Assembly: GCA_016795365.1 (NCBI GenBank)
Contig: JAEUHN010000042.1
Coordinates: forward strand, 62,001-126,000
From: Verrucomicrobiaceae bacterium
GTDB lineage: Bacteria > Verrucomicrobiota > Verrucomicrobiia > Verrucomicrobiales > Verrucomicrobiaceae
Direction: 5' to 3'
DNA length: 64,000 bases
Every line of letters starts with the position of its first letter. The stretch's first letter is position 1. A program made the position numbers and the translations under genes. The notes under the pieces are model-generated. The model was not told the DNA's origin. It ran no database searches and saw nothing but the letters and a program-made list of their open reading frames with translations. Shown in pieces: positions 8,556 to 16,839 of the stretch.

Positions 8556-9911
8556 CTAAGCCAGCAGTTCCTTGGGCACGTGCCCTGCCACATTCGTGAG
8601 CCGGTAGTCGCGACCAGCGTAGCGATAGGTGAGACGTTCGTGATCGACGCCCATAAGGCGGAGGATGGTCGCGTGGATGTCGTTGACGTGCATCTTGTTG
8701 ACCGCAGCCTTGAAGCCGAAGTCGTCGCTCTCGCCATACGCCGTGCCACCCTTGGAACCGCCACCAGCCATGAACATGGTGAAGCCATGCGGGTTGTGAT
8801 CGCGACCGCTGCCGTTCTCGCTCACGGGAGTGCGACCGAACTCGCCGCCCCAAACGATCAGCGTCTCATCGAGCAGACCACGCTGCTTCAGATCGGCGAT
8901 CAATGCAGCGATCGGTTGGTCAATGTCAGCGGCGAGATTCTTCGTCGTCTTGTCGTGGTTCGAGTGTGTGTCCCACGGCTGGCCATTGCCATAATAGACC
9001 TGCACGAAGCGCACGCCGCGCTCGCACAAGCGCCGCGCGAGCAAGCAGCCGTTGGCGAAGTGGCTCTTGCCATACATCTCGCGCGTGGCCTGTGATTCCT
9101 TGTTCAAGTCGAAGGCATCGGTCGCTGCGGTCTGCATGCGATACGCGGTCTCCATCGCTTCGATGCGTCCCTGCAAGGCCAAGTCCACGCCGCCGCGCGA
9201 GGCGAGGTGCTCGCGATTCAAGTCGTTGATGAGATCGAGTTGCTTGCGCTGATCGTTCATCGCGAGACGAGGATTCTTCAACCACGGAATCAGCGAGTCG
9301 GGTTCAAGCTTCGAGTGATTGATGTAAACGCCTTGATGCTGCGCAGGCAGGAAGGCGCTGCTCCACAGGATGCTGAACCGCACCGGACGACCGGGGCAGA
9401 GCACGACATACGCGGGCAGGTTTTGGTTCTCGGTGCCCAAGCCATACGACATCCACGATCCCATGCTCGGCACGCGCTCGGTCATGGTGCCGTTGTTCAT
9501 CAAGAGCAGCGCGGGCCCGTGATTGGGATTGTCCGTGTAGCACGAGCGCAGCACGCACAATTCGTCCGCCTGCTGACCGAGCTTCGGCAGCAAGTCGGAC
9601 ACCATGAGCCCACTCTTGCCTTGCGGCGAAAACTTGGCTGGCGTGGCCAGCAGTCCGCCCGTGGGTCGCTCGGTGCGCAAGTCCGCTCCTGCTGGACGCT
9701 GACCCGCATACTTCGTCAGCGCAGGCTTCGGGTCGAAGAAGTCTGGGCCAAAGGGACCACCGTTCATGAACAGGTGAATCACTCGCTTCGCTCTCGGCGC
9801 GTAGTGAACCACGGGCGATGCCGCATCCAGCGCTGACGTGAGCCCGAGCATTCCCAAGCCACCTCCCATTCGGGCGAGGGCTTCACGGCGATTGATGGCG
9901 AGCGGAGGCAT
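8556..9911 (-). CDS. DUF1501 family secreted protein
   Basis: This 451-residue protein of the DUF1501 family (alkaline phosphatase/sulfatase-like fold) starts at the ATG at 9911. An alternative ATG at 9923 adds four residues. The N-terminus carries a Tat-like NRREALARMGG, then HLFMNGGPFGPDFFDPKP, the usual DUF1501 opening. Conserved blocks include SCYTDNPNHGPALLLMNNGT, GVRFVQVYYGNGQPWDTHSN and the metal-site-like VWGGEFGRTPVSENGSGRDHN near the C-terminus. These proteins are almost always encoded next to DUF1549/DUF1553 cytochromes, as here, and are thought to act together on sulfated or complex polysaccharides. The exact reaction is not established. It is the last gene of a three-gene unit, beginning 15 bases after the small membrane protein. 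Confidence 0.92.
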   Translation of the reverse strand: MPPLAINRREALARMGGGLGMLGLTSALDAASPVVHYAPRAKRVIHLFMNGGPFGPDFFDPKPALTKYAGQRPAGADLRTERPTGGLLATPAKFSPQGKSGLMVSDLLPKLGQQADELCVLRSCYTDNPNHGPALLLMNNGTMTERVPSMGSWMSYGLGTENQNLPAYVVLCPGRPVRFSILWSSAFLPAQHQGVYINHSKLEPDSLIPWLKNPRLAMNDQRKQLDLINDLNREHLASRGGVDLALQGRIEAMETAYRMQTAATDAFDLNKESQATREMYGKSHFANGCLLARRLCERGVRFVQVYYGNGQPWDTHSNHDKTTKNLAADIDQPIAALIADLKQRGLLDETLIVWGGEFGRTPVSENGSGRDHNPHGFTMFMAGGGSKGGTAYGESDDFGFKAAVNKMHVNDIHATILRLMGVDHERLTYRYAGRDYRLTNVAGHVPKELLA

Positions 9912-9926
9912 GCACTGGATCATACG

Positions 9927-10298
9927 TCATCTCGCCCGTGGCACTTGCGGCGGGGTTTTCTGTGAAGACAGAAGTTTCTGAGACTCCTCGAAGGCGTTCA
10001 TCAGAGGCAATGCGGTGGTGAAAATGTAGAAGGCACACAAGATGAGTATGTGGGACCAAAATGAAACTGGGCTCTCATTCTTGTCGGTCACACCTCCACC
10101 GTGTCGCCAGTGAATCCGTCCCTCCCGAATCGTCTTTGAAATGACGCCGGCCATCGGGACACACCACAACACAGCGATCAGACTGAACCATGTGAATCGA
10201 TGGATGAGCGCAGCCGCAAGAACCGAACTCAGGGTCAAGACAACCGCCGCCACCGTCCACGGAGAGCTGAATTCCATGGTCTTCGTGCGCAAGGTCAT
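9927..10298 (-). CDS. Small membrane protein between DUF1553 and DUF1501 genes
   Basis: This 123-residue protein starts at the ATG at 10298, only two bases after the stop of the upstream DUF1549/DUF1553 gene, so translation is probably coupled. About three hydrophobic helices are visible: WTVAAVVLTLSSVLAAALI, WFSLIAVLWCVPMAGVI and HILILCAFYIFTTALPLM. A polar loop (KTIREGRIHWRHGGGVTDK) lies between the second and third, and the tail is charged. I recognise no family. A membrane protein at this position in a DUF1553-DUF1501 unit is uncommon in my experience, so it may anchor or support the pair; this is inferred from position only. Confidence 0.7.
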   Translation of the reverse strand: MTLRTKTMEFSSPWTVAAVVLTLSSVLAAALIHRFTWFSLIAVLWCVPMAGVISKTIREGRIHWRHGGGVTDKNESPVSFWSHILILCAFYIFTTALPLMNAFEESQKLLSSQKTPPQVPRAR

Positions 10299-10300
10299 GA

Positions 10301-12271
10301 TCAATCGATGAAGAGGAGTTCGTTCGAGGCAAGCAAGGCCTGCGCATATTGCGACCACGCGGTGGTGTCGGACTCGCGGTCGCTGACGAAGGCTGTGCCG
10401 AGCGCGAGTTCTTTGCTCGTGGGCTTGCGTTGGAAAAGCCACTCGTAAGCACGTGTGATGCGGTCCCTTGGTGAAGGCACAGATTGGAGTCGTTCTGTGA
10501 GGCAATCGGCCATGTCGAGCATGAAGGGGCCGTTAAGTGCAAAGAGCTGTTGCAGCGGGGTGATCGTCTCCGAGCGCCACGGACTGTGCGCGCCGGGATC
10601 GGGGAAGTCGTGAATGCGCAGCATCGGATCGAGATCCTGGCGGTCGGCCTTGCTGTAGAGCGTGCGGCGGTAGTAGCCGGAGGTGGACACGATTTTCGAT
10701 TCGCCGCCGAAGCTGAGGTCGATGGTGCCGCTCGCGCTCAGCATCGAATCGCGCCACGATTCGAAGTCGAGTCGGCGACGTGACATGTGCGAGTAGAGCT
10801 TTCCTTCTGGGTCCCTCGGCGACGACGCGAGCGACGATTGCCTCCAGGCCGATGACAGCAAGATCTCGCGGTGCAGCCATTTGATCGACCAGTTGTTGGC
10901 GATGAAGCGAGTGGTGAGTTCGTCGAGCAATTCAGGATGCGTCGGTGCGTCGCCGAGATTGCCAAACTCGCTGGGCGTATCGACCAAGCCGCGACCGAAG
11001 TGATACTTCCACACGCGATTCACGATGACGCGGGCCGTGAGAGGGCGGGCATCATCGACGAGCGCTTGCGCAAGCTCCAGGCGACCGGCTCCGGTCTTGA
11101 ACGTGCGTCCGCCGAAGGCACCGAGGAAGCCGCGCGGCACCATGTCGCCGAGGTCGTTCGGGTTGCCGCGCTTCATGAGTTCCAGGTTGCGCGCCATCGC
11201 TGGTTTGTAGTCCAGCTTGGTGCCCTTCTTCGTATCGGCTTCCACCACGAAGAGCGCCGCATCCTCCACCGCATTCGCCATGATCATGTTGTAGTGCGGC
11301 GTCGCTTTGAGCTTGCCGATCTGTGCTGTGAGGTCGGCGGTCTTGGCGATGGCGTCCTTGTCCTTCTTCGCCACCTTGGCTTTCAGCGCGGTGACTTCCT
11401 TGTCGAGCTTGGCGACTTCCTCGCGCGCCTTGAGCACCGGCTTCGCAATCTCATCCGCCATGATTGGTCGCTCGCTGAGCTTCACACTCGCGAACACGCC
11501 AGCGAGTGCGTAGTAGTCGCGTGCGCTCACGGGATCGCTCTTGTGATCGTGACAGCGTGCGCACGCGAGCGTGAGTCCGAGGAAGGTGCGACCGAGCGCA
11601 TCGACGTGCTCTTCCCATTCATCAGCGACCGTGGTGCGGATGATCTCGGGCGGCAGTTGCAACTCTTTGAAGTAGGTCGGCGAGAGGCCGAGGAAACCCA
11701 GCGAGGGCAGATCGGTGACTTTGAAGCCGGGCATCTGATCGACCGCGAGCTGACGCATGACGAACTCGCGATACGGCATGTCGTCGTTGAAGGCCTTCAC
11801 CACCCAATCGCGATACAGATACGCGCCGGAGGTCGAGTCGAGCCAGTTCGGCGTCGAGTCCGCGAAGCGCGCAAGGTCCAGCCAGTAGCGGCCCCAGCGT
11901 TCGCCGTAGTGCGGCGACGCGAGCATCTGATTCACGAGCGCCGACCAAGCGGCCTCGCTCGGATTTGCTTCAAAGCCAGCGACTTGCTCGCTCGTTGGCG
12001 GCAGGCCGAGAAGATCGAATGACAAGCGTCGCACGAGTTCGCGTGGCGTAGCGGACGGCGATGGCTTCACGCCCGCCGTTTCCATCTTCGCCAGCAAGAA
12101 CGAGTCGATGCTCGTGCGCGGCCACGCCTTGTCCTTTACTACTGGCAGCGGGTGCGAGTGCAGTGCTTGGAATGACCAGGGCACCGGCTTGGGCTCATTC
12201 TTTTTGGCAGCCATGGACAAGCCACCCGTGAGGAGCAGGGTGGCGAGAGCGAATGAGATCGGACGATTCAC
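10301..12271 (-). CDS. DUF1549-DUF1553 cytochrome-type protein (lacks PSCyt1)
   Basis: With a GTG start at 12271 (NRPISFALATLLLTGGLSMA as signal peptide) the protein has 656 residues. An in-frame ATG at 12325 would overlap the preceding cupin gene by 22 bases. Unlike the paralogue at 1391-4411 it has no N-terminal PSCyt1 heme domain. DUF1549 (YGERWGRYWLDLARFAD) carries the only heme-type motif, CARCHDHKSDP. A Lys/Ala-rich coiled coil (EEVAKLDKEVTALKAKVAKK) joins it to DUF1553 (VIVNRVWKYHFGRGLVD, SRRRLDFESWRDSML). It is the first gene of the unit with the small membrane protein and DUF1501, the standard PVC pairing. A periplasmic role in carbohydrate use is likely; the mechanism is unknown. 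Confidence 0.88.
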   Translation of the reverse strand: MNRPISFALATLLLTGGLSMAAKKNEPKPVPWSFQALHSHPLPVVKDKAWPRTSIDSFLLAKMETAGVKPSPSATPRELVRRLSFDLLGLPPTSEQVAGFEANPSEAAWSALVNQMLASPHYGERWGRYWLDLARFADSTPNWLDSTSGAYLYRDWVVKAFNDDMPYREFVMRQLAVDQMPGFKVTDLPSLGFLGLSPTYFKELQLPPEIIRTTVADEWEEHVDALGRTFLGLTLACARCHDHKSDPVSARDYYALAGVFASVKLSERPIMADEIAKPVLKAREEVAKLDKEVTALKAKVAKKDKDAIAKTADLTAQIGKLKATPHYNMIMANAVEDAALFVVEADTKKGTKLDYKPAMARNLELMKRGNPNDLGDMVPRGFLGAFGGRTFKTGAGRLELAQALVDDARPLTARVIVNRVWKYHFGRGLVDTPSEFGNLGDAPTHPELLDELTTRFIANNWSIKWLHREILLSSAWRQSSLASSPRDPEGKLYSHMSRRRLDFESWRDSMLSASGTIDLSFGGESKIVSTSGYYRRTLYSKADRQDLDPMLRIHDFPDPGAHSPWRSETITPLQQLFALNGPFMLDMADCLTERLQSVPSPRDRITRAYEWLFQRKPTSKELALGTAFVSDRESDTTAWSQYAQALLASNELLFID

Positions 12272-12303
12272 GCTGGGACTACAGCCCGGCGCGTGGTGTC
12301 CTT

Positions 12304-12801
12304 TCACGCGAAGAGGCGATGCCAATCGTCCAGGGCTGCTTGAGTGCTCGGTGAGTTCTCTGGTGGTGCCCAGGGGGCAAAGACTTTGTCGTGAGCGGGA
12401 TCATAGGGGCCACGTTTGATCTCGATGATGACGGTGTCCGGCTCGAGCACGATGAAGCCGTGCCACACGCCAGGTTCGATGTCGATGAAGCCGAGGCCAT
12501 TCGAGCGCAGTTCGTGAAGTGATTTCACCGAACCATCCTCGTTGAAAATGATGAAGCCGAGCGCGCCGCGAATGACATGGATGGTCTCCGATGCATGTGG
12601 GAGGGGATGCAGGTGCGGCTGCAGGTAGGTGCGGGGCTGGAGGAAGTTGAGCATTCGCTGCACGAGGGCGTCCTGCGTCCGATGGAGCGGAAGAATGATG
12701 CGGCGGCGCGGGCTAGCTGAGGCTTCGGCGCATCCGGTGCGCAACGTGTTCTCATCGTATGTGAAAACGTCGCCGTGAACGTTGGGCAGAGCTTGAGGCA
12801 T
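12304..12801 (-). CDS. WbuC-like cupin-fold metalloprotein
   Basis: This 165-residue cytoplasmic protein starts at the ATG at 12801 (MPQALPNVHGDVFTYDE). An upstream in-frame ATG at 12879 gives an unconvincing extension. The cupin barrel has a metal-binding-like cluster in QPHLHPLPHASETIHVIRG and a second motif around GVWHGFIV. The RR(I/V)(I/L)PLHR and MLNFLQPRTYLQPH segments match the WbuC family, which often sits near O-antigen and polysaccharide genes. Function is unknown beyond probable metal binding. Its stop lies 32 bases before the GTG of the DUF1549 gene, so they may be co-transcribed. It diverges from the sulfatase with 134 bases between starts. Confidence 0.78.
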   Translation of the reverse strand: MPQALPNVHGDVFTYDENTLRTGCAEASASPRRRIILPLHRTQDALVQRMLNFLQPRTYLQPHLHPLPHASETIHVIRGALGFIIFNEDGSVKSLHELRSNGLGFIDIEPGVWHGFIVLEPDTVIIEIKRGPYDPAHDKVFAPWAPPENSPSTQAALDDWHRLFA

Positions 12802-12935
12802 GGGATGGTGTGGTGGTTGATTTTGAAATGAGAAGTTCGGAGGGGTTGCAACGTTGCTCAGCAAGTTCGACTCTGACAACCTCCGTCGGACGTTCCTTCC
12901 ATTCGACCAACCGTCTATCTGACTCGTTCCCTGCC

Positions 12936-14837
12936 ATGCGTTTCGTTTTCATCGCTCTAGCACTCGCCTTTCCGGCCTTTGCCGCCAACAAACCCAACAT
13001 TCTGTGGCTGACCTTCGAGGACAGCAGTCCGCACCTTGGCTGCTATGGCGACCCTGAGGCTGTGACTCCGAACATGGATGCGCTCGCCAAGGAAGGGCTG
13101 CGATATCAGCGTGCCTGGTCAAATGCCCCGGTGTGTGCACCCGCGCGCACATGCATCATTTCGGGGCGATGGGCCCCTGGCAATGGGGCCGAGCACATGC
13201 GCAGCGAGGTGCCGCTGGCTGAGGGCATGAACATGTTCCCAGAGTTGCTACGTGAGGCTGGCTATTACTGCACGAACAATGCAAAGGAGGACTACAACCT
13301 GACGAAGTCGGACAACGTGTGGGACGAGAGCAGTGGCAAGGCGCACTGGCGGAATCGCAAGGACGGCCAGCCATTCTTTGCCGTCTTCAATCACGAGGGA
13401 ACGCACGAAAGCAAGATTCGGGCGAAACCACATACTCTGATCCATGATCCTGCCAAGGTGGTGGTGCCGCGATACATGCCGGACACACCCGAGGTGCGTC
13501 ACGATTGGGCTCAGCACTTCGACAATCTGACCACTGTGGATGCGCAGATCGCGGCGAAGATCAAAGAGATGCGGGATGCAGGGCTGGGTGATGACACCAT
13601 CATCTTTTGCTTCTCCGATCACGGCACAGGCATGCCTCGGAGCAAGCGCTGGCCGTATGACTCCGGGCTTCGTGTTCCCTTCATCGTCTATTTCCCCGAG
13701 AAGTGGAAGCACCTCGCTCCGAAGGACTACAAGGCGGATGGCGTGAGCGAGCGGCTGATCAGCTTCATCGACCTCGCTCCCACGGTGCTGAGCATCGCAG
13801 GCATCAAGCCGCCCGAGTATCTGCATGGGCGTGCCTTTGCTGGAGCGCATCCAGGAGAAGATCGTGGGATGGCGTTTGGGTTCAGAGGACGCATGGACGA
13901 GCGAATTGATTGCACGCGCAGTGTCACCGATGGGCGGTTCATCTACATCCGCCACTTCATGCCCCATCTTCCCGAAGGTCAGCACGTGAACTATATGTTC
14001 GAGCAGGCATCGACGCGAGTGTGGTTCGATCTCTTCAAAGAGGGCCGGCTCAATGAATACCAGGAGGCATTCTGGAAGCCGAAGCACCAGGAGGAGCTTT
14101 ATGATCTACAGAAGGATCCCTGGGAGACCGAGAATCTGATTTTCGATCAAGGACAGGCCTACCTGGTCAAGAAGCAGGTGATGGAAGTGGCGCTTGCACA
14201 GTTCATGATGGAGACGCGAGACCTTGGAATCGTGCCGGAGGCGCTGAGGCTCCAGACCGCGAATGGAACCTCTCCTGTGGCGACCTATTCGAAGGATGAC
14301 GCCTTGCCCTATGCTGAGGTCTTGAAGAATGCGATGCTCGCTTCGGATCGCTCTCAACCTGATCCGAGCGCTCTGGAGCCGATGCTGCGGAGTCCGCGGC
14401 CAGAAGTCCGGTATTGGGGTGCCTTGGGCAGTGTGATGCGCGGCGAGAATGCGATCAAGGCCAACCACGAACTGCTGGCTGGTTTGCTGAAGGACAAGGG
14501 ATCATCGGTGCGCATCGCGGCGGCAGAAGCGCTTGCGGCTTATGGCAGCGAGACGGAGAAGGCGGAGTCGTGGAAGGTTTTGCTGGCCAGCGCGAATGCT
14601 GCCAATGGCTCTTCGATCGAAGCGGCAGAAGCTTTGAACGTCATCGATCGTCTGGGCGATGCGGCCAAGCCGTATGTTGCTGAGCTGGCGGAGATGCCGA
14701 CTAAAGCACCCGAGTCCAGTCCCGCTCGCATTCGCGAGTATCCGGTGCGGTTGCTCCAGTATCTGGGTGAGAAGCTGGGATTCGAAGCGCCAAAAGGGGA
14801 GCCCAAGAAAGGCAAGGGACGAAAGAAAGGCCAGTGA
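12936..14837 (+). CDS. Secreted sulfatase with C-terminal HEAT-like repeats
   Basis: This 633-residue protein starts at the ATG at 12936, giving a signal peptide (MRFVFIALALAFPAFA). The arylsulfatase signature CAPAR (CxPxR, Cys67) is the site of formylglycine formation, and the N-terminal Asp-rich strand (NILWLTFEDSSPHLG) and FSDHGTGMPRSKRWPYDSG provide metal and substrate contacts. After the catalytic domain (to about 465), the C-terminal 150 residues contain helical repeats of HEAT type (RPEVRYWGALGSVMRG, SSVRIAAAEALAAYGS) and a Lys/Gly-rich tail. It should hydrolyse sulfate esters on polysaccharides or related substrates in the periplasm. The maturation enzyme is not in the window. Its stop is six bases from the converging stop of the next gene. 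Confidence 0.9.
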   Translation: MRFVFIALALAFPAFAANKPNILWLTFEDSSPHLGCYGDPEAVTPNMDALAKEGLRYQRAWSNAPVCAPARTCIISGRWAPGNGAEHMRSEVPLAEGMNMFPELLREAGYYCTNNAKEDYNLTKSDNVWDESSGKAHWRNRKDGQPFFAVFNHEGTHESKIRAKPHTLIHDPAKVVVPRYMPDTPEVRHDWAQHFDNLTTVDAQIAAKIKEMRDAGLGDDTIIFCFSDHGTGMPRSKRWPYDSGLRVPFIVYFPEKWKHLAPKDYKADGVSERLISFIDLAPTVLSIAGIKPPEYLHGRAFAGAHPGEDRGMAFGFRGRMDERIDCTRSVTDGRFIYIRHFMPHLPEGQHVNYMFEQASTRVWFDLFKEGRLNEYQEAFWKPKHQEELYDLQKDPWETENLIFDQGQAYLVKKQVMEVALAQFMMETRDLGIVPEALRLQTANGTSPVATYSKDDALPYAEVLKNAMLASDRSQPDPSALEPMLRSPRPEVRYWGALGSVMRGENAIKANHELLAGLLKDKGSSVRIAAAEALAAYGSETEKAESWKVLLASANAANGSSIEAAEALNVIDRLGDAAKPYVAELAEMPTKAPESSPARIREYPVRLLQYLGEKLGFEAPKGEPKKGKGRKKGQ

Positions 14838-14843
14838 GAGTCC

Positions 14844-15872
14844 TCAGATGAGATGGCGAGCGAGGCTGTGCTGGAGATGCTTTTCAGCCACCTCGCCCAT
14901 GGACGTGCATGAGTTGAAGGCGGTGCTGTGGTGGTATTCGCCGAGTTCTTCCCTGAGGTTGTTCACTTTTTCGGCTGGCTCTGCCGGATTGTTTTTCATG
15001 CAGTTGAAGAGGGCGAGCACGCGCTGTTGCTCGGATAGATAACGGCGGGCAATCAGGGTCCGTTCCTCTTCCTGGTATTGCTTCATCGTCGGATAATTCA
15101 GGCACGACGAGCACATCTGAACGACGGGTTGGTTCTCTTTGAAGAACTGAGGCAGATACAAGTTCTTCCGGCCCTCGTAGCTCTGCTGGTCGAAGTCGAT
15201 GGCCCGCACGCGATACTGCACATCCTCGAAGTCGGGAGTGATGTCGATGACGTAGTTGTAGGCCCGCATGTCCCCGAGCAGCCTGACAAAGCAGCGCTCG
15301 CTGAACTTCACGAACTCCTTGGCCACGCGAACACGATTGAGATCCGGACGTTCAAAGTAGTCGCGGATGAACACGTCGCCAGGCACCCCTGCGATGTGTT
15401 CCTCCACAAGTGTGCCTTTGTGGGCGAAGTAGGTGATGCGATTCGGGGACAGCAGATGCTCCAAATCGAGTCCGTAGATGCGGGAAGCATCGGCGACCTT
15501 CATGTAAAAGTGGTCATAGTTGTCATTGTATTGGTTGACGACACGAACACGAAAGGGCTTCGAGTTGCCGAACTCACAGTAGTCCACGCGCTCGACATAG
15601 AGATGCGGCGCGGCCTGGAGTTCGCCGGTTTTCAGCAGCGAGTAGATACTGGTGAGCTTAGGCCACAGCTCTTGCTGCTTGGACCGTTCATACATCACCG
15701 TTGACCAGTGCGTAGGATGTCCGCTCCGGTCGTAAAGAGGGTAGCTCTGGTCGAACTCTTGAAGATCGTGGTAAGTCGCGGGAAGGGGGGAACTCCGGCC
15801 AAAACGATCTAAATAGTCACCCAGCTCAGAGGTGATGGGCAGGAAGTGTTTCTTTCGAGTGATCTCGACCAT
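14844..15872 (-). CDS. Unknown protein with protein-kinase-like sequence features
   Basis: This 342-residue cytoplasmic protein belongs to no family I can name with certainty. Kinase-fold hallmarks appear in the right order. Lys125 lies in HFYMKVADASR (VAIK-like), Glu139 in GLDLEHLL (helix C-like), and a hinge-like TLVEEHIAGVPGDVFI follows. A catalytic-loop-like GDMRAYNYVID has Asp201-x4-Asn206, and a DFG-like AIDFDQQSY has Asp226. A Cys pair (CSSC, about 254-257) follows. The pattern resembles atypical kinase or aminoglycoside-phosphotransferase-like proteins. Kinase activity is inference from motifs only. It starts 45 bases after the coiled-coil gene, so they may form one transcript. Confidence 0.7.
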   Translation of the reverse strand: MVEITRKKHFLPITSELGDYLDRFGRSSPLPATYHDLQEFDQSYPLYDRSGHPTHWSTVMYERSKQQELWPKLTSIYSLLKTGELQAAPHLYVERVDYCEFGNSKPFRVRVVNQYNDNYDHFYMKVADASRIYGLDLEHLLSPNRITYFAHKGTLVEEHIAGVPGDVFIRDYFERPDLNRVRVAKEFVKFSERCFVRLLGDMRAYNYVIDITPDFEDVQYRVRAIDFDQQSYEGRKNLYLPQFFKENQPVVQMCSSCLNYPTMKQYQEEERTLIARRYLSEQQRVLALFNCMKNNPAEPAEKVNNLREELGEYHHSTAFNSCTSMGEVAEKHLQHSLARHLI

Positions 15873-15917
15873 GATTGAATGGTGGCAGCAAGTGCCGGGC
15901 CATGCAATGCGTTCGGC

Positions 15918-16748
15918 TCAGCGTTCAGGCACAAGTTTGACAGCCTTCGACCGCGCGGCATGCAGATCGACTTCCATCTTGAGGATCTCATTGTCCAGCT
16001 GCTTCAGCAGCAGCTTGTATTTAAGCAGGGAAGCTTCGAGCAGAGTGGTGCTCTCTCCAGCTTCGTTGGCCTTCCTCACTGCTTCCTCTGCCTGTGCAAC
16101 GTCTCGCATCAGTGGCGTCTTGCGGCTTCGGAGCGAAGTGAGTGCTTCTTCGATGGTGCCGATGGCGTTGTCGCGATTCGCCCGTGCTTGAATATTCTGC
16201 TGTCGTGGACTGAGGGTTTTGATGTCCCGAACTTCTGTCGGCTTGTCCTCAATCAAGAAGCCCAGCATGTCCTGCAACGATTCGGGAAGGTCCTTGTAGT
16301 GGAGCTTCATGATGCCGCCATCGTGGGTGAAATTCACCTGCGAGTCGGTGATCTCCTTGAGCACCACGTGTTGATATGCCTTGCCATCGGCGCTGGTGAA
16401 GTTGCCGACTTCCAGACCGGGAGCGCGCTGCCGCATGCTGAGCTTATATTTGGATTTGTAAGTCTCGAAGTCCTTCTGAAGCTGCTGGAGGTCCTTTTGA
16501 GCACTCTCACGTTCGGCTTCCACCCTGGCCTTCTCTTCTTCGAGTTTTTTTCGTTCATTACGGGATGACTCGATCTGGGACTGCAGGCGGGTCACCTGTT
16601 GCTGAGTCTCGTAATTTTGATGGTTCAATTGATCGATCTCATCCCGGAGGCCCTTGATCTTGATGTTCGCCCCGCCGTCGTCGCACTGGCAAAGCAAGAG
16701 GACGAGCAAGCTCGTGGCAGTCGAGGTCAGGCGTGGCCGGTAGTTCAT
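15918..16748 (-). CDS. Probable envelope protein with long coiled coil
   Basis: This 276-residue protein starts at the ATG at 16748. The N-terminus (MNYRPRLTSTATSLLVLLLCQC) is a signal sequence ending at Cys residues that could be a weak lipobox, followed by acidic residues. A heptad-rich coiled coil occupies about residues 35-115 (RLQSQIESSRNERKKLEEEK, ESAQKDLQQLQKDFETYKSK). A small beta-rich region around 130-175 follows, then a second helical region to the end. I do not recognise the family. An envelope-associated structural or scaffold role is plausible. A hairpin lies just upstream, between thrC and this gene. Confidence 0.75.
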   Translation of the reverse strand: MNYRPRLTSTATSLLVLLLCQCDDGGANIKIKGLRDEIDQLNHQNYETQQQVTRLQSQIESSRNERKKLEEEKARVEAERESAQKDLQQLQKDFETYKSKYKLSMRQRAPGLEVGNFTSADGKAYQHVVLKEITDSQVNFTHDGGIMKLHYKDLPESLQDMLGFLIEDKPTEVRDIKTLSPRQQNIQARANRDNAIGTIEEALTSLRSRKTPLMRDVAQAEEAVRKANEAGESTTLLEASLLKYKLLLKQLDNEILKMEVDLHAARSKAVKLVPER

Positions 16749-16769
16749 AGGATGGCAAAATGATATATA

Positions 16770-16788
16770 GAGACCGTAGTAAGGTCTC
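16770..16788 (-). terminator. Hairpin between thrC and the coiled-coil gene
   Basis: A perfect 6-bp stem (GAGACC/GGTCTC) with a 7-nt loop is followed on the minus strand by TATATATCATTTT. It could terminate thrC or form a leader structure 22 bases before the next start. The T-tract is poor. Confidence 0.4.
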
Positions 16789-16839
16789 ATAAATGGGGCA
16801 AGAACTTTCCAGTGAACCCAAGCAAAGATGCCGAGGTCA

